Source: Pogostemon cablin | Lineage: Eukaryota > Streptophyta > Magnoliopsida > Lamiales > Lamiaceae | Assembly: GCA_023678885.1 (NCBI GenBank) | Contig: CM042958.1 | Location: forward strand, 12,084,852-12,148,851 | Length of the DNA: 64,000 nt | Direction of reading: 5' to 3' | Shown here: one piece after another, positions 1 through 12,282 of the stretch | Layout: each line of letters starts with the position of its first letter | How positions within the stretch are numbered: the stretch's first letter is position 1 | Position numbers and translations under genes: made by a program | The notes under the pieces: model-generated | Told to the model about the DNA's origin: nothing | The model's database searches: none | The model's input: the letters and a program-made list of their open reading frames with translations, nothing else

Positions 1-643
1 GCATTTTGATCTAATGTTATTTTTGTGAAATTCGACTTTGCAGTATCTCACCACGTAATTGGTACGAAGTGCAATAGAGCTTTGACGTGCTGTTTGTTTT
101 TATTTATTTATTTATTTTTATATTTTGTTTTTTTCTAAATTTAAAATGTTAGTAATTGAATTGCAATTTAGGTGAAGATGATGGTTATTCTAATTAACTC
201 TAATAATAATCATGCTTGTTTTATATTTGATTGATTGATATATTACAATTTTATACCAAATCAATGGTTGAAGGGTATTAGATACTAATGTGAGAGAAAT
301 ATGAAAGAGGGTGGATAACTGAATAAAAAAGTGCTTTCATTCCGAAAAGTTCTTTCACCTCCACTTTTGAGGACAAAGTTGTATTTTTTATTTAATTAAT
401 AAATGATAAAAATAAGTTATACACTTGATAAGAGTGACATCTTGTGATGTATTAAGATGTTAATTTTGGAATTTTTATTATTTTTAAAGGATGAAGAATA
501 TAATGGAACATGTAAATGAGAAAATAATTAATAGATGATTTGGACAAAAGGAGTACTATTAACTATTAATTAATATATGAATATTTTGATCTTTTGTTGG
601 AATGCCCAAAGTGTCATACAATTTAAATATATAGGGTATACTA
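1..643. other. AT-rich intergenic DNA, no gene seen
   Basis: Very AT-rich sequence with no reading frame, RNA gene or clear repeat border that I can support. It lies upstream of the PUB4-like gene's first predicted leader exon and of a degenerate MITE. Confidence 0.5.
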
Positions 644-905
644 CCTCCTCTCATTATAAACTACACACTTTCCATTTTAGTTTCTCCCAAAAAAATTTTC
701 ACATTTTTAAGAAAAACAAAAAGTAAAAACAATCACTATTTCCCATATATTTTATTTACAAAAAAAATCAATACCTAACCCAATTAACATATTTTATCAT
801 TTATTTACTATAAAAAAATATAATAATATATCTAAAAATTATCATTTTTCTTAATATCTGTGTCAGAGAAAGGTGCAAACATTTATGGAATGGATGAAGC
901 GAAAT
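644..905. mobile_element. Degenerate Stowaway-type MITE
   Basis: The left end reads ctacctcctctcattataa. The right part reads like the decayed inverted end of the same family, with tttatggaatggatgaagc standing for TTTATGGAACGGAGGGAG. The AT-rich interior has no coding capacity. The ends are mutated and the target duplication is not clear, so the borders are approximate. Confidence 0.45.
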
Positions 906-1257
906 TGTTTTTTCATTGAAAAGAAAATCTATAGGGTATAAAACTTTTGTGTATTTCATAACACATCCTCCACATTCAAAAAAAAAATAATAATAACTCG
1001 TTTATTTATGATCTCAAAATTATTTAAATTCTTATGTTTGTTTTTTATTTTAAAACTTAAGTTTTTATTTTTTAAATTCACAACACAATTTTAAAAATTA
1101 CCTCTTATATATACTTATATATATTAATTCTCCTTAAATTCATTTCATCTCTCCTTCCTCATCATTTTTTTATATAAATTAATACTCCAGTTTTAAAAAG
1201 CAAACATACTATCGTTAAATATTTTTCAAACTCTACATGCTCCCAAAACAACCACCA

Positions 1258-1369
1258 CCTCATAATTTTTATTAACCTAATACCCTCTAAAATTAACAAA
1301 TAAACTAAACGTACCTCATAATTTTTATTAACCTAATACCCTCTAAAATTAACAAATAAACTAAACGTG
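1258..1369. repeat. Two-copy 56-bp tandem duplication
   Basis: Copy 1 spans 1258-1313 and copy 2 spans 1314-1369. They are essentially identical and begin cctcataatttttattaacc. Near-perfect identity implies a recent local duplication. It sits about 150 bp upstream of the predicted transcribed region of the PUB4-like gene, so it lies in the promoter. Confidence 0.85.
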
Positions 1370-1499
1370 AGCTCTTGTAAGGAAGGAGTCGTAGGATATT
1401 AAAAAATCTAATTAATTTAGAAGAATTAGAAGCTGATGGTAATGGGGTAGTGTGTCAAAATCCCAAATTCATAACCCCCAATTAACATAACCCTAACCA

Positions 1500-1816
1500 C
1501 TCTCCTCTTCGGATATAGCGGCGTTGGAGTGAAAAAATTGGCAGTATTGGAAGTCGTCGTAGTAGTCTCCATCTCTCAGACTCTCACCATCTCCTCCTCT
1601 CTCATCGAAGGCAAGCTATTTTCCCCATTTCATTTACTTTGATTTTCTTTATGTTCATCTGTTTTTTACTTTATTAATTTTGGTCGTTGATCGATACATG
1701 TTTTTAGGAGCTAGTGAAGGTGGCGAGTCGACCTTGCGACAGCTACAGAAAATCCTAGTGCAATGAGTGGCTGAACTCTTGGCATCAAAACATCTGCAGA
1801 TAATTTCGAATTCCAG
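1500..1816 (+). other. Predicted 5'UTR exons of the PUB4-like gene
   Basis: A pyrimidine-rich leader with many CTC/CTT runs lies around 1540-1610. It ends at AAG followed by GCAAGC, a possible GC-AG donor at 1611. A second leader exon fits 1708-1816, with acceptor tttttag before 1708 and donor ccag/gtaatt at 1817. The coding exon's own acceptor is at 4096-4097, three bases before the ATG. Multi-exon leaders are common for this family, but the joins are inferred from splice signals alone. Confidence 0.35.
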
Positions 1817-3691
1817 GTAATTGTGGGTGAGATTACTATGTTTAAGAATTAAGAGTAAGATGCTCAGTGGTTATCTATGGCTGGAAGCGCCTTGAAATTT
1901 GGGAAGATTATAGTTTGATCAACTAGCTGATCACAAGTATCTATACATACTTGACGGGAGTATAGCTTTTTACTTTGTTGTTGTGAGGGTAGAAGACATA
2001 GATCACAGCATAGTCTCTTACTTCATATGTATTTCAGACATGAAATGAGATATATAGTTTTGCCTTTTTTTTATTTATTTTTTATTTACATTTTAGTTTC
2101 TGTAAGTTTCTAGTTTGGAAGCACTCTCAAAAGAAGTTTTAAGAAAACTTACATATACATATGTATATGCTTATGCTCTGATTTGTTAAATATATAACAC
2201 TTATTTATGTTAGTTGTCTACTTGAAGCAGTTATCGAAACAACTCATCTGTGAAAGAACCAGCTTTTAGAATAATGGTATTCTATATTATTGTCTCGCTG
2301 TAGGTAAAGTTCTTTGCTTTGAAATTTAAAGTATTTGTTATGAGTGTGTTGATTTTCAAGTCCTTATTTCCTCAATTGGTGCACTGTTTTGGATCTTGTA
2401 GGAGATGATTTTGCAGCTTCTGATCGATGAAATTTTTTATCAAATACCATGAAGTTCGAGTATCTTTAACCTTGTACATAAACTATTTAAAAAACTACCC
2501 TTAACCCAGACTTGTTTCGTAAAAAAAAAGGAAGAAATAACTATCTGTCAATAAATTTTTGTAAGAGGGGGAGTAGTGAGTGGTGTTGGATAGTTGAGAC
2601 GAATTTAGGTTCTGAGTATTCTCTTTAACCCAATCTACTGAGAGCTTTCAATTACCTTTCAGCCGTTGGTGGTTTTTATTTCAAGCCATCACCTTTTGGG
2701 CTTGTTAAGTGTTATTTTGTCCTGCTGCTCTCTATTGGTTGGTTCATTTCATCTGTCGCTCTAGCTTGCTTGTGTATGTTAATTATGCAGGTCCATCATT
2801 TTTCTTTTTCTTCTTTATGTGTTCTTGATGGTAAAACTAATTTATAGATTATGTATATGGATGTTGATGGCTTTATTTTTTTATTAGATCAGTTGTTTAT
2901 GGGCACCCTTGGCTAGACTTAATTGATCATCTGCTGGTGCCGTCGTGTGTTGATCAGGAAGGCGACTCGAAGGTAGGCTAATCTCATTTTCAAATTATTT
3001 GGGAATTTTGACACTGAATAAGATTTTGGTGATGTTGCAAAATATTTGTTTATAGAGTTTTTCCTTGCCAAATATACGATGGATTTCCCATAACATGCAA
3101 ATCTTTGCTTTTCAGTATTATATTTGATTAGATTCAAAATGATTTTGCCACCGTAATTGTTGTAGAACTGAGCTAGTGTCAGTGTATCAGGTGATGCTAT
3201 GCTGAATTTTAGTGCGCAGAGTTTTTCAATTTTTGGAGTACAAATCTTTATAGAAAGGTTTTTATTATGATTAAAAATCTACGCAGCAAAAACTGTTTAC
3301 AAGTGATATGACCTAATTTTTACATCTACTAGAAATATATCAAAAGTGTGTAACAAACAAAAACAATCATCCTATTATTGAGATTCAAATCACAAGTGCG
3401 TGCAGAAGTGTAGAATACGTGGAAGCTAGAATACCTTAAGTATAAGCAGATATGCCCAGTACTACAGATATATTTCAACAGGTAACAATTTAAATCTGAG
3501 TACAGATGTAGGAGTGATATAAACTAAAAGTTATCATGATCTTGACATTTTGTATGTGAATATTATGTTTTTTTTTTCTTGAAATCTCATATCTTTTGCC
3601 TCCAAGTACCTGTGGTTCTTTGCAATCGCTTATCCAGTGGAAAGTCTGCCATATGTAAAAAATGGTAATAAGAGTGAATCAATTTTAGAGT

Positions 3692-3852
3692 CCGACTATG
3701 GTGCACCGGCGCACCTGAACAATCTTAACCGTTTGATTAATTTTTAACATAATCTCCACCATTAAATATAATAATATAATTAATTAAAAAAAAAACTACC
3801 CACTAACACATTTTAAACTATAAACATGGGGTGCACCCCAGAATCACCCTCA
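3692..3852. repeat. Dispersed GGTGCACC-bordered repeat in the 5'UTR intron
   Basis: About 160 bp bounded by gtgcacc palindromes (ggtgcaccggcgcacc on the left, ggggtgcacccca on the right). It resembles the reverse complement of 63131-63300: both carry a gtgggtagtt segment, an AT-rich tract, tttaatggtg and a tcaaacggttaag-like segment. It is a dispersed element of unknown class in an intron of the PUB4-like gene. Confidence 0.5.
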
Positions 3853-4100
3853 ATTTTATGGCCATTTTACTCCTGGCATAGAATTTTGTTGTATCTTTTA
3901 TGGTGTTCGCAACTTGCTCCAGCATTTAAGATTTGTACATGCATATATAGGATAATGTAATTGGTGGTGAAATGTTGGAACTACCCTTTTTTTCTTTTAA
4001 CTCTCTTTTATTCTTTTGGATAAAGAATCTAAGTTTTGTAATGTATATCTTCAATGTTTGCATCTTACTGAGACAAGTATTTGTGCTGATGTACCAGGGA

Positions 4101-7100
4101 ATGGAGATATCATTGCTGAACTCTCTTCTCAATAGCATCACTTGTTTTCTTCAATTATCGTCGTGCGAAAGTGTAAAAAATGAACCAGTTCAGAAATACT
4201 ATCAAAGGATCGAAGAGATACTAAAAATTTTAAAGCCAATACTTGATGACATTATTGATACTGAAATTGTCTCAGATGAAATGCTTCAAAGAGCATTTGC
4301 AGGAATCCTCCAATCTGTTGATGAATTGAGAGAGATGTGTGAAAACTGGCAACCATTGATGAGTAAAGTTTACTTTGTATGTGTCTAGTTTTAATTTACA
4401 TTTTACAATTTTTTCATTCTTTGCATCATACAAAATTGACTAGGTGCTGTCTACTCTGGCTTATATTTAGGTTTTACAAGTTGAATCACTAATTTCAAAG
4501 ATTAGAAGTCATGGTTTGGAGATTCTTGAGGTGCTGAAATCTTCTGACCAATGCTTACCAGTTGAATTCAGTTATGCATCTCTTGAGGTATTGTATAATG
4601 GCTTTTTATTGTTTCCTTTCCATGCGTAAAACAAATTTCATGGAGGCACAAATTGATTGTGTTTAGTAGGCGCACATATTATTATTTCCTTTTCCTAATC
4701 ATTAGACAATGAGAATAAGAGTTGAACCTACACAGGAATACTATTAATATATTATTAAATTTGTCTCTGGAATAGTGGACTAATAGGTATAATAAGGTGG
4801 GGAGATGATACGGTTTGGTCAAATTAATTCGAGTAAATATATTTCAAGGAGATAGCAATTTGTTAAGTCCGCTCTCAGTTAAATCACCAGCTTCACTTGA
4901 ATTACAAAAATCGTGCTCAAGCATGTAACTTTATTTTCTTCTCATTGCATATAATTGATAAATGGGTTCTCATTTTCTTATGAATACATACAGAAAATCA
5001 AGTATGTAGGATCCGTACAGACTTCATCAATAATCATGAAAGCTATCAAGGATCATGTGGAGGGTTCCGGAGCTAGCTCAGAGAGCCTGGCAGAAGTTGC
5101 GGATAGCTTGGGCTTAAAGTCAAACCAGGAACTTCTAATTGAGGCTGTTGCTCTTGATAAATTGAAGGAAAATGCTGAACAAGCTGAAAAAACTGGTGAA
5201 GCTGAGGACATAGATCATATGATTGCCTTGGTTACCCACATGCACGAACTCCTTGTCATGATGAAACAGTCCCAGGTGTGCAATCCTGTAGCAATACCCC
5301 CTGATTTTTGTTGCCCTCTTTCACTTGAACTTATGACGGATCCTGTTATTGTGGCCTCTGGACAAACGTATGAGCGGGCTTTTATTCGAAACTGGATAGA
5401 TCTTGGGCTTACTGTCTGCCCAAAGACTAGGCAAACTCTAGCACATACAAATCTTATTCCTAATTACACTGTCAAGGCGCTCATTGCAAATTGGTGTGAA
5501 TCAAATAATGTGAAGCTGCCTGATCCGACAAAATCCATAAACCTAAATCAGCCTTCTTCACTTCTTGCAAATGCTGAATCCGGTGGAGTCAGGAGGGTCA
5601 ATAATTCTAGCACACCAGATAGGTCCTTAAATTCTCCGTTAGGGAGCCCATCAGTTCCAACCCGAAGCGAAGGCACATTCTCATCTCATCCACGCTCGTT
5701 GTCTGAGGATTCTTTGACAGAAGCTTCTTTAAATGGAAATGGTTTGGATGTAGAAATAGCATCACCAAGAAGTTCTGTAGACAGGTCAGACCACTCAGGG
5801 GATAGAACTCTAAACTCAAGTGGTCCAGTTTTGATGTCTCAATCAAGAAATGGTGGAGCTAGTGCTGATGTACGGTCACAGGGACATAACCGTACCAATT
5901 CGGTATCTAGTACCATTTCTAATTCCAATATGTCACAAGGGGTAGCAGCTGATGTGAATGATGTGGCATCACAAGCTTCTGCATATGCTAGTGATGCTTC
6001 CGGGGAGCTCATGGCTGAACCCCAGGCTGCTCCTAATGTAAGTGCTCCACAAAGAGACACTGATTCTCCATCTCGACTGGAGACTAGATTTCGTGGCCAG
6101 CAAATTTGGCGCAGGCCATCAGAAAGATTTGTTCCAAGACTTGTTTCCTCTCCTTCCCTGGAAATGAGGGCGGATCTTTTAGAAGTTGAAACCCAAGTAA
6201 AAAAACTGGTTGAGGATCTCAAGAATAGTTCACTTGATGTTCAAAGAGCTGCCACCCATGAAATTCGGGTTTTGGCCAAGCATAACATGGACAACCGAAT
6301 AGTAATTGCGAATTGTGGGGTTATCAACTTGCTGGTGAATCTACTACTTTCAGCTGATCAAGTAGTGCAGGAGCATGCTGTTACTGCTCTTCTGAACCTG
6401 TCAATTAATGATAACAACAAATCTGCAATTGCAAATGCTGATGCAATTGGACCCCTGATTCATGTTTTAGAGACTGGGAGTTCTGAAGCTAAGGAGAACT
6501 CAGCTGCAACTCTCTTTAGTCTCTCTGTGATGGAAGAAAACAAAGTCAAGATTGGAAGGTCGGGTGCAATCAAGCCATTGGTTGATTTACTTGGAAATGG
6601 GACTCCGAGAGGCAAGAAAGATGCAGCCACTGCCCTGTTCAACCTGTCAATCAATCATGACAACAAAGCGCGGATTGTTCAAGCAGGTGCAGTCAAACAC
6701 CTTGTAGAGTTGATGGACCCTGCCTTTGGGATGGTCGATAAGGCAGTGGCTGTACTGTCTAATCTCGCAACTATACATGAAGGGAGGACAGCAATTGGTC
6801 AGGAAGGAGGAATCCCGGTTCTGGTTGAAGTTGTTGAGCTGGGCTCGGGAAGAGGTAAAGAGAATGCAGCCGCTGCTCTCCTTCAGCTGTGCACGAATAG
6901 CAGTAGATTTTGCAATATTGTTCTTCAGGAAGGCGCTGTTCCCCCATTAGTGGCACTTTCACAATCTGGGACTCCAAGAGCCAGAGAAAAAGTAAGATTA
7001 CGCCTACTCTGTGCTCTTCCGTTCGTTTTATGGTTTCGTAGGGCGATTGTTCACCGTGTTCCTTCTCTTGCAGGCGCAGCAACTTCTAAGCTACTTCCGC

Positions 7101-7133
7101 AACCAACGTCATGGCAATTCCGGGAGGGGCTGA
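4101..7133 (+). CDS. PUB4: PUB4-like U-box/ARM-repeat E3 ubiquitin ligase
   Basis: Ubiquitin ligase of the plant U-box/ARM class, matching Arabidopsis PUB4 (At2g23140) in length and order. The U-box recruits an E2 enzyme and the ARM repeats bind substrate. Coding exons are 4101-4376, 4471-4587, 4994-6991 and 7074-7133. All joins are in phase 0 with GT-AG introns, giving 816 residues. The N-terminal helical UND domain fills about residues 1-220. The U-box is at about 231-305, beginning AIPPDFCCPLSLELMTDPV. A serine-rich linker spans about 310-525. Five or more ARM repeats run from about 529 to 800, with recurrent NAAAAL/LLNLS-type helices. The C-terminus ends in FRNQRHGNSGRG, as I recall for the family. 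The ATG follows an acceptor by three bases, consistent with an intron in the 5'UTR. In Arabidopsis PUB4 acts in meristem signalling and oxidative-stress chloroplast turnover; the role here is inferred from similarity. Confidence 0.93.
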
Positions 7134-8743
7134 TGAATTTGTGATCGAACTTTCCAGTGTTGTAGCATATATTGGGATCAAAGATTTGTATTCAATTTGT
7201 AAATTCTGTGATGCGAATCACCAATTCAACATTGCATCTTGGCTTCTTTTCTTTTTTGTTTTCTTAGCCTTTTTTCTTTCGGTTTTCCGATTATATGAAA
7301 ACTATTAAATTGTGAGATGTTGATTTGAGTCTTCAGGTTTATCTTGTATTCGTTTGTAGAGAAAAATAGGTCCTGTAAGTTTTTGTCTCTTGGCTTCTTT
7401 GGTGTTGCAATTGTTTGTTTCGCTGTAACAATAGGAAATCTGGATTTCCAAGATGAATTGGGATTTAAATACAACTAGTATTTAACAGTGGCATATAATT
7501 TTTGAATTTATTTTTTTTGGGTACGCCTATAATTGTATACGAAGAATTTCCATTTTTGGCCTCGCACAAAAAATAGTAAAATTTATTTATAATTTTAAAT
7601 TTTAATCTTAAGTATAATCACTTATTCTTTTATTATCTAAAAAGTTAATAAAATGAGTTATTCTTTATTTTAGGTTATGAAAAAAAAATTAAAAATTCAC
7701 CATTCATCCAAGGTAGTTATCAACTTTTACAAACAAACAATAAAAGTTGATCATGTTATAATCGAATCTAGAAAAAGTCGTCTTCTTACAGAGACACTTG
7801 CACATGGGAGATTCAAAGTCAAATCTTTAATTTTCAAATCTAGCTTATCTATTCTTCTCCAATTCCCATTTTCAACAAAAAAGAAACGAAAATGATGTAT
7901 GGTATCTATCTTAATTGTTGAACGACCATGAATACAACGATCAACCAATCCAGTGTCCATTCCCAGAGCCTTCAATTCTCAATGTAAGCTCAACCATACC
8001 ATCTGAGTTTTACTCTCCATTTCATTCTTATTTGCATTAAAATATGATACTCCACAAAGTTCTGCTTTGACCTCATTCATTAAATTTTCAGTATCCTTTT
8101 AACACAATATCAAGAATAGTTATATATTTTTAAGCCACAAATGGATACAGGGGATTGAGACGAGTCCATGTTTATTCCTTTCTTTCTCGTATACTCCATT
8201 GTTAATAAAATGGATATATGTCATTTGTAGTGAAGAAAATGTATTTGATTGAGATGTTTGGTTATCAGGATGGAAGAGTGTGGAAGGAGAGGATGTCTTC
8301 GGGAAGACCCTTCTAACCGTGTTATATTGCTATCCATCAGTGCCATTGTCTGTTTAATTCTTATCTTATGAGTTATGACCATTTGGAGATCACACTTGAT
8401 TGTATGTTATATTTTCAAGCTTAATCAACTGATGAGAACTGCATCTATACTTAATTCATATAAAATCTACAGTTAAAAGTACATGTCTAAATTATGATAC
8501 TGAAACAACTGGACTCACCGGACAAAAGTTGTAGTAGTCATCACCCTTTCAGACAGGCAACTCTCACTGGGATTCGCAGCGAGTCCTCTAGAAGCTTCCA
8601 TGGCTTCCGAGAACAAATTCCCTATTCCAACTCTCACTTTCTCACAATGTATACACCTCGAGCAAGACTTGTTTTTTTTTTTTTTAAAAAAAAACATTTA
8701 AATATAAATTAAATCATAGTACAAAATTTGAGTTTAGAATAAA
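7134..8743. other. 3'UTR of the PUB4-like gene, then intergenic DNA
   Basis: T-rich sequence to about 7480 fits the 3'UTR of the U-box gene. From about 7880 to 8690 the sequence is less AT-rich. Read on the minus strand it has an exon-like stretch (8515-8670) followed by a strong GTGAGT donor. I recognise no protein family in it. It could be a gene remnant or a noncoding transcript. Confidence 0.35.
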
Positions 8744-8800
8744 CTAGTAATTCCCGTCGTGCGTTGCACAGAAAGGATTTTATTATAAAAATATTATTAT

Positions 8801-9042
8801 TACTCGCTCCGTCCCGTTTTAATGTTTACGTTTCTATTTTGCGCGTCTCATTTCAATATTTACGTTTTCCTTTTTAGGAATATGAGACTCACCTAAAATA
8901 ATTAATATATCATCCAACACTGATACACCTACTCAGTTCACATTAAATATTATATTTTTCCACCCACTATCTATTAAAATATAATACTTTTTAATCAACG
9001 TGCAAAAAGCAAACGTAAACATTGAAACGGGACGGAGGGAAT
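8801..9042. mobile_element. Stowaway-type MITE nested in the Helitron
   Basis: Inverted ends: the left reads ctcgctccgtcccgtttta and the right reads gaaacgggacggaggga. TA-rich flanks fit a TA target duplication. The interior carries the acgtaaacattg-type subterminal repeat seen again, in reverse orientation, at 22797-23041. Length is about 240 bp with no coding capacity. Confidence 0.8.
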
Positions 9043-9189
9043 ATATATTTTTATTTTTATATTTTTATCTTGAGTGATATATTTGTACTTATTTTGTCCG
9101 TATTTTGTGCGGTTTGAAATTTTGTTGTAGCTTTTTTTTAAGTTTATGTTTATAAGTATCTCATTTGTGTTTTGCACATATATTATTAT

Positions 9190-11880
9190 ATTAGGAATGA
9201 TGTCTCAAATGATAATATTTGAACTTGAAGAAAAAATTGAAAAGAAGAACAAAATATAGAATATTAAAATATAAAAATAGGGTTCATAGAATTATTATAA
9301 AATCAAACACAAAAAAATAAAAATTAAAAAGAATGATATCTCAAATGAGAATGGTAGGAAAATAACACACAAAAATTGAAGAGAAAAAAAATAAGATAAC
9401 AAAAAAATAAAAAGCATAATGATACTTTTAAAGAGATTATTGAACTTGCATATAAAATCAAATAAAAGTATAAAAAACAAACAAATTAGAGTAAATTAAA
9501 GTATAAAAGACAAACAAATTAGAGTAAATTATAAATAATATGAAAGTAGAATCTGTAAAAGAGGAAAAAAAAAAGAAGAAGAAGCATTAGAGAGAAAAAA
9601 AATAAAAACAAAAAGAGGATAAATTAAATTATAAAAATAGAGTTTATAGAATTATTAAAAAAATACAAAAATCAAAGAAAAAAAATAAGATAACAAAAAA
9701 TACTTCGCTCTTCATTGGCCCACTAATACAAATATCTACTTTACATTAAATTATTATTTCTCTCACTCAATACACATTAAAATATTATATTCATTAATTC
9801 CCGTACAAAAAACAAACGTAACCATAAGGACGGGAAGAAGGAAGTATAAAAGACAAACAAATTAGAGTAGATTGTAAATAATATTAAAAGTTAATATGTA
9901 AAGAGAAGAAAAAGAAGAAGCATTAGAGAAAAAAACGAAAAAATGATTAAAAAGAAGAACAAAAAATAAAATATAAAATAGGGTTAATTGAATTATTATA
10001 AAGCAAATATAACAATTAAAAAAAAGATAGACAAAAAAAATATTATATCTTAAATGAAAATGATTGGACCAACAAATATGATCAAATACGATAATAATTA
10101 AACCAAAAAATAATATCAATAAAATAAAAGTATAAAAGAAGATAAAATAAATTAAATTATAAAAATAGAGTTTATAGAACTATTAAAAAAAATCGAAGAG
10201 AAAAAAAATAAGATAACAAAAAATTAAAAAGTATATGATACATTTGAGGAGAATGGTTGAATCTACATATAAGATCATATAAAAGTACAAAAGACAAAAT
10301 AAATTAGTTTAGATTATAAATAAAATTTATAAAAGAGAAGAAAAAGAAGAAGCATTAGAGAAAAAAATAAAAAAAGATGATTAAAAAGAAGAACAGAAGA
10401 AAGAATATAAAAATATAAAAATAGAGTTCATAGAATTATTATAAAACAAACACAAAAATTGAAGAAAAAAGATAGAAAATAAAAATGATACTTCAAATGA
10501 GAATGATTGGACCTACACATAAGATCAAATATGAGAATGATTAAACCTAAAAAAAATATCAAATAAAAGTATAAAAGAAGATAAAATAAATTAAATTATA
10601 AAAATAGAGTTTATAGAATTATGAAGAAAAAACACACAAAAATCGAAGAGAAAAAAATATGATTACAATAAATTACTAAAAAGTATAATGATACTTTTAA
10701 AAATAATGATTTAACCCGCGTATAAGATCAAATAAAAACATAAAAGACAAACAAATTAGAGTGAATTATAAATAATATGAAAATAGAATTTGTAAAAGAG
10801 AAGAAAAAGAAGAAATATTAAAAAAATAAAAAAAGGATTAAAAAGAAGAACAAAAGATAAAATATAAAAATAGGGTTCATGAAATATTACCTTAAATAAG
10901 AATGATTGGACCTACAAATAAGATCAAATATGATAATAGTTATTAAACCTAAAAAAAATCAATCAAATAAAAGTATAAAAGAAGATAAATAAACTAAATT
11001 ATAAAAAATAGAGTTTATAGAATTATTAAAAAAAATAACACAAAAATCAAAGAGAAAAAAATAAGATAGCAAAAAAATAAAAATTATAATGATACCTTTA
11101 AGGAGAATGGTTGAACCTACATATAAAATCATATTAAAGTATAAAAGACAAAATAAATTAGAGTATATTATAAATAATATGAAAGTAGAATTTATAAAGA
11201 GAAGAAAAGAAGAAGCATTAGAGAAATTTTTTTTAATAAAAATATGATTAAAAAGAAGAACAAAAGATAGAATATTAAAATATAAAAATAGAGTCATAGA
11301 ATTATTATGAAGAAAACACAAAAATTGAAGAAAATAAAGATAGACAAAAAAAAGAAAAGAATAATACCTCAAAAGAGAATGATTGAACATACAAATAAGA
11401 TCATGAATAATTAAACCTAAAAATAATATCAAATAAAAATACAAAAAAAGATAAAATAAATTAAATTTATAGAATTATTAAAAAAACACACAAAAGTCGA
11501 AAAAAAATAAGATAACAAAAAATTAAAAAGTATAATTATACATTTATGGAGAATGATTGAACCTGCATATAAGATCAAATAAAAGTATAAATGATAAAAC
11601 AAATTAGAGTAGATTATAAATAATATGAAAGTAAAATTTGTAAAAGAGAAGAAAAAAAGAAATATTAGAGAAAAAAACAAAAGGAGGATTAAAAAGAAGA
11701 ACAAAAGAAAAAAATTAAAAAGTACAATGATTTCTTTAAGGAGAACGATTGAACCTGCATATATGATCAAATAAAAGTATAAAAAATAAAACAAATTAGA
11801 GTAGATTATGAATAATATGAAAGTAGAATCGGAAAAGAGAAGAAAAAAAAGAAGCATTAGTGAGAAAAAAAAAGGGATAG
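9190..11880. repeat. Purine-rich higher-order tandem array, period about 430 bp
   Basis: The plus strand is almost entirely A and G. A marker phrase gaagaacaaaa recurs near 9245, 9955, 10390, 10845, 11255 and 11695, and attagagaaaaa recurs in step, giving a period of roughly 410-455 bp. Each unit holds two related halves: one with gaatggttgaacctacatataa, one with gaatgattggacctacaaataag. Copies are diverged by point changes and small indels. Long minus-strand frames rich in Phe, Leu and Ile here arise from composition and are not genes. Confidence 0.75.
9702..9845. mobile_element. Internally deleted MITE inside the Helitron array
   Basis: About 140 bp. The right end is caaacgtaaccataaggacgggaagaaggaagta, a decayed copy of the end seen at 8801-9042. 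The left end is tacttcgctcttc. It interrupts the purine-rich array with ordinary mixed composition. Confidence 0.5.
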
Positions 11881-12282
11881 AGTAAGAATTTGATTAGGTA
11901 ATAAAAAAATTTATATGACATGATTTTAAAGAATCAACGATCGTGATTGAAAGCAAATATTTATAGAGACGATTATAATAAAAATAAAATTAATATATTA
12001 ATTGAAATTAAGCATATATTGATTTAAGATTAATCAAATTTGAAAAAATATTTCCTATATTTATCAAATTTACAGTATGTAATAAAAATTTAAAATTTAA
12101 ATAACGAAATCAATTATTAGTATAATAATAATCTATTAAAAGTATTAATTGAACGGTTAAGATTAAAATTAAATTGGACGGTTAAAATTAAAATTGAATT
12201 ATTTCTAAATAAAGTAAAATTGAAAAAAAAATGGAAAATAAAAGTGAAAATTCAGGTTTGCTTTTATATATGTATAGATAGA

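Larger units (their letters stand above)
8744..12282 (-). mobile_element. Non-autonomous Helitron, about 3.5 kb
   Basis: Read on the minus strand, the element starts TCTATCTATACATATATAAA and ends with a weak hairpin (GTGC AAC GCAC) then GGGAATTACTAG. It lies between a host A and a host T, which is the Helitron pattern (5' TC, 3' hairpin plus CTRR, insertion in AT, no target duplication). The interior has no Rep/helicase gene and no recognisable captured gene. Most of it is a purine-rich tandem array. Two MITEs lie inside (8801-9042 and 9702-9845), so they inserted later or were carried along. It depends on an autonomous helper elsewhere. Confidence 0.7.

Noticed and set aside
5607..6222. Minus-strand frames opposite the PUB4-like linker
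   Set aside because: They are shadows of the real coding exon on the other strand.
9295..11857. Several minus-strand frames of 60-160 codons that look like membrane proteins rich in Phe, Leu and Ile
   Set aside because: They are translations of the purine-rich tandem array in the Helitron. The composition forces hydrophobic codons, copies are not frame-conserved, and no family is recognisable.
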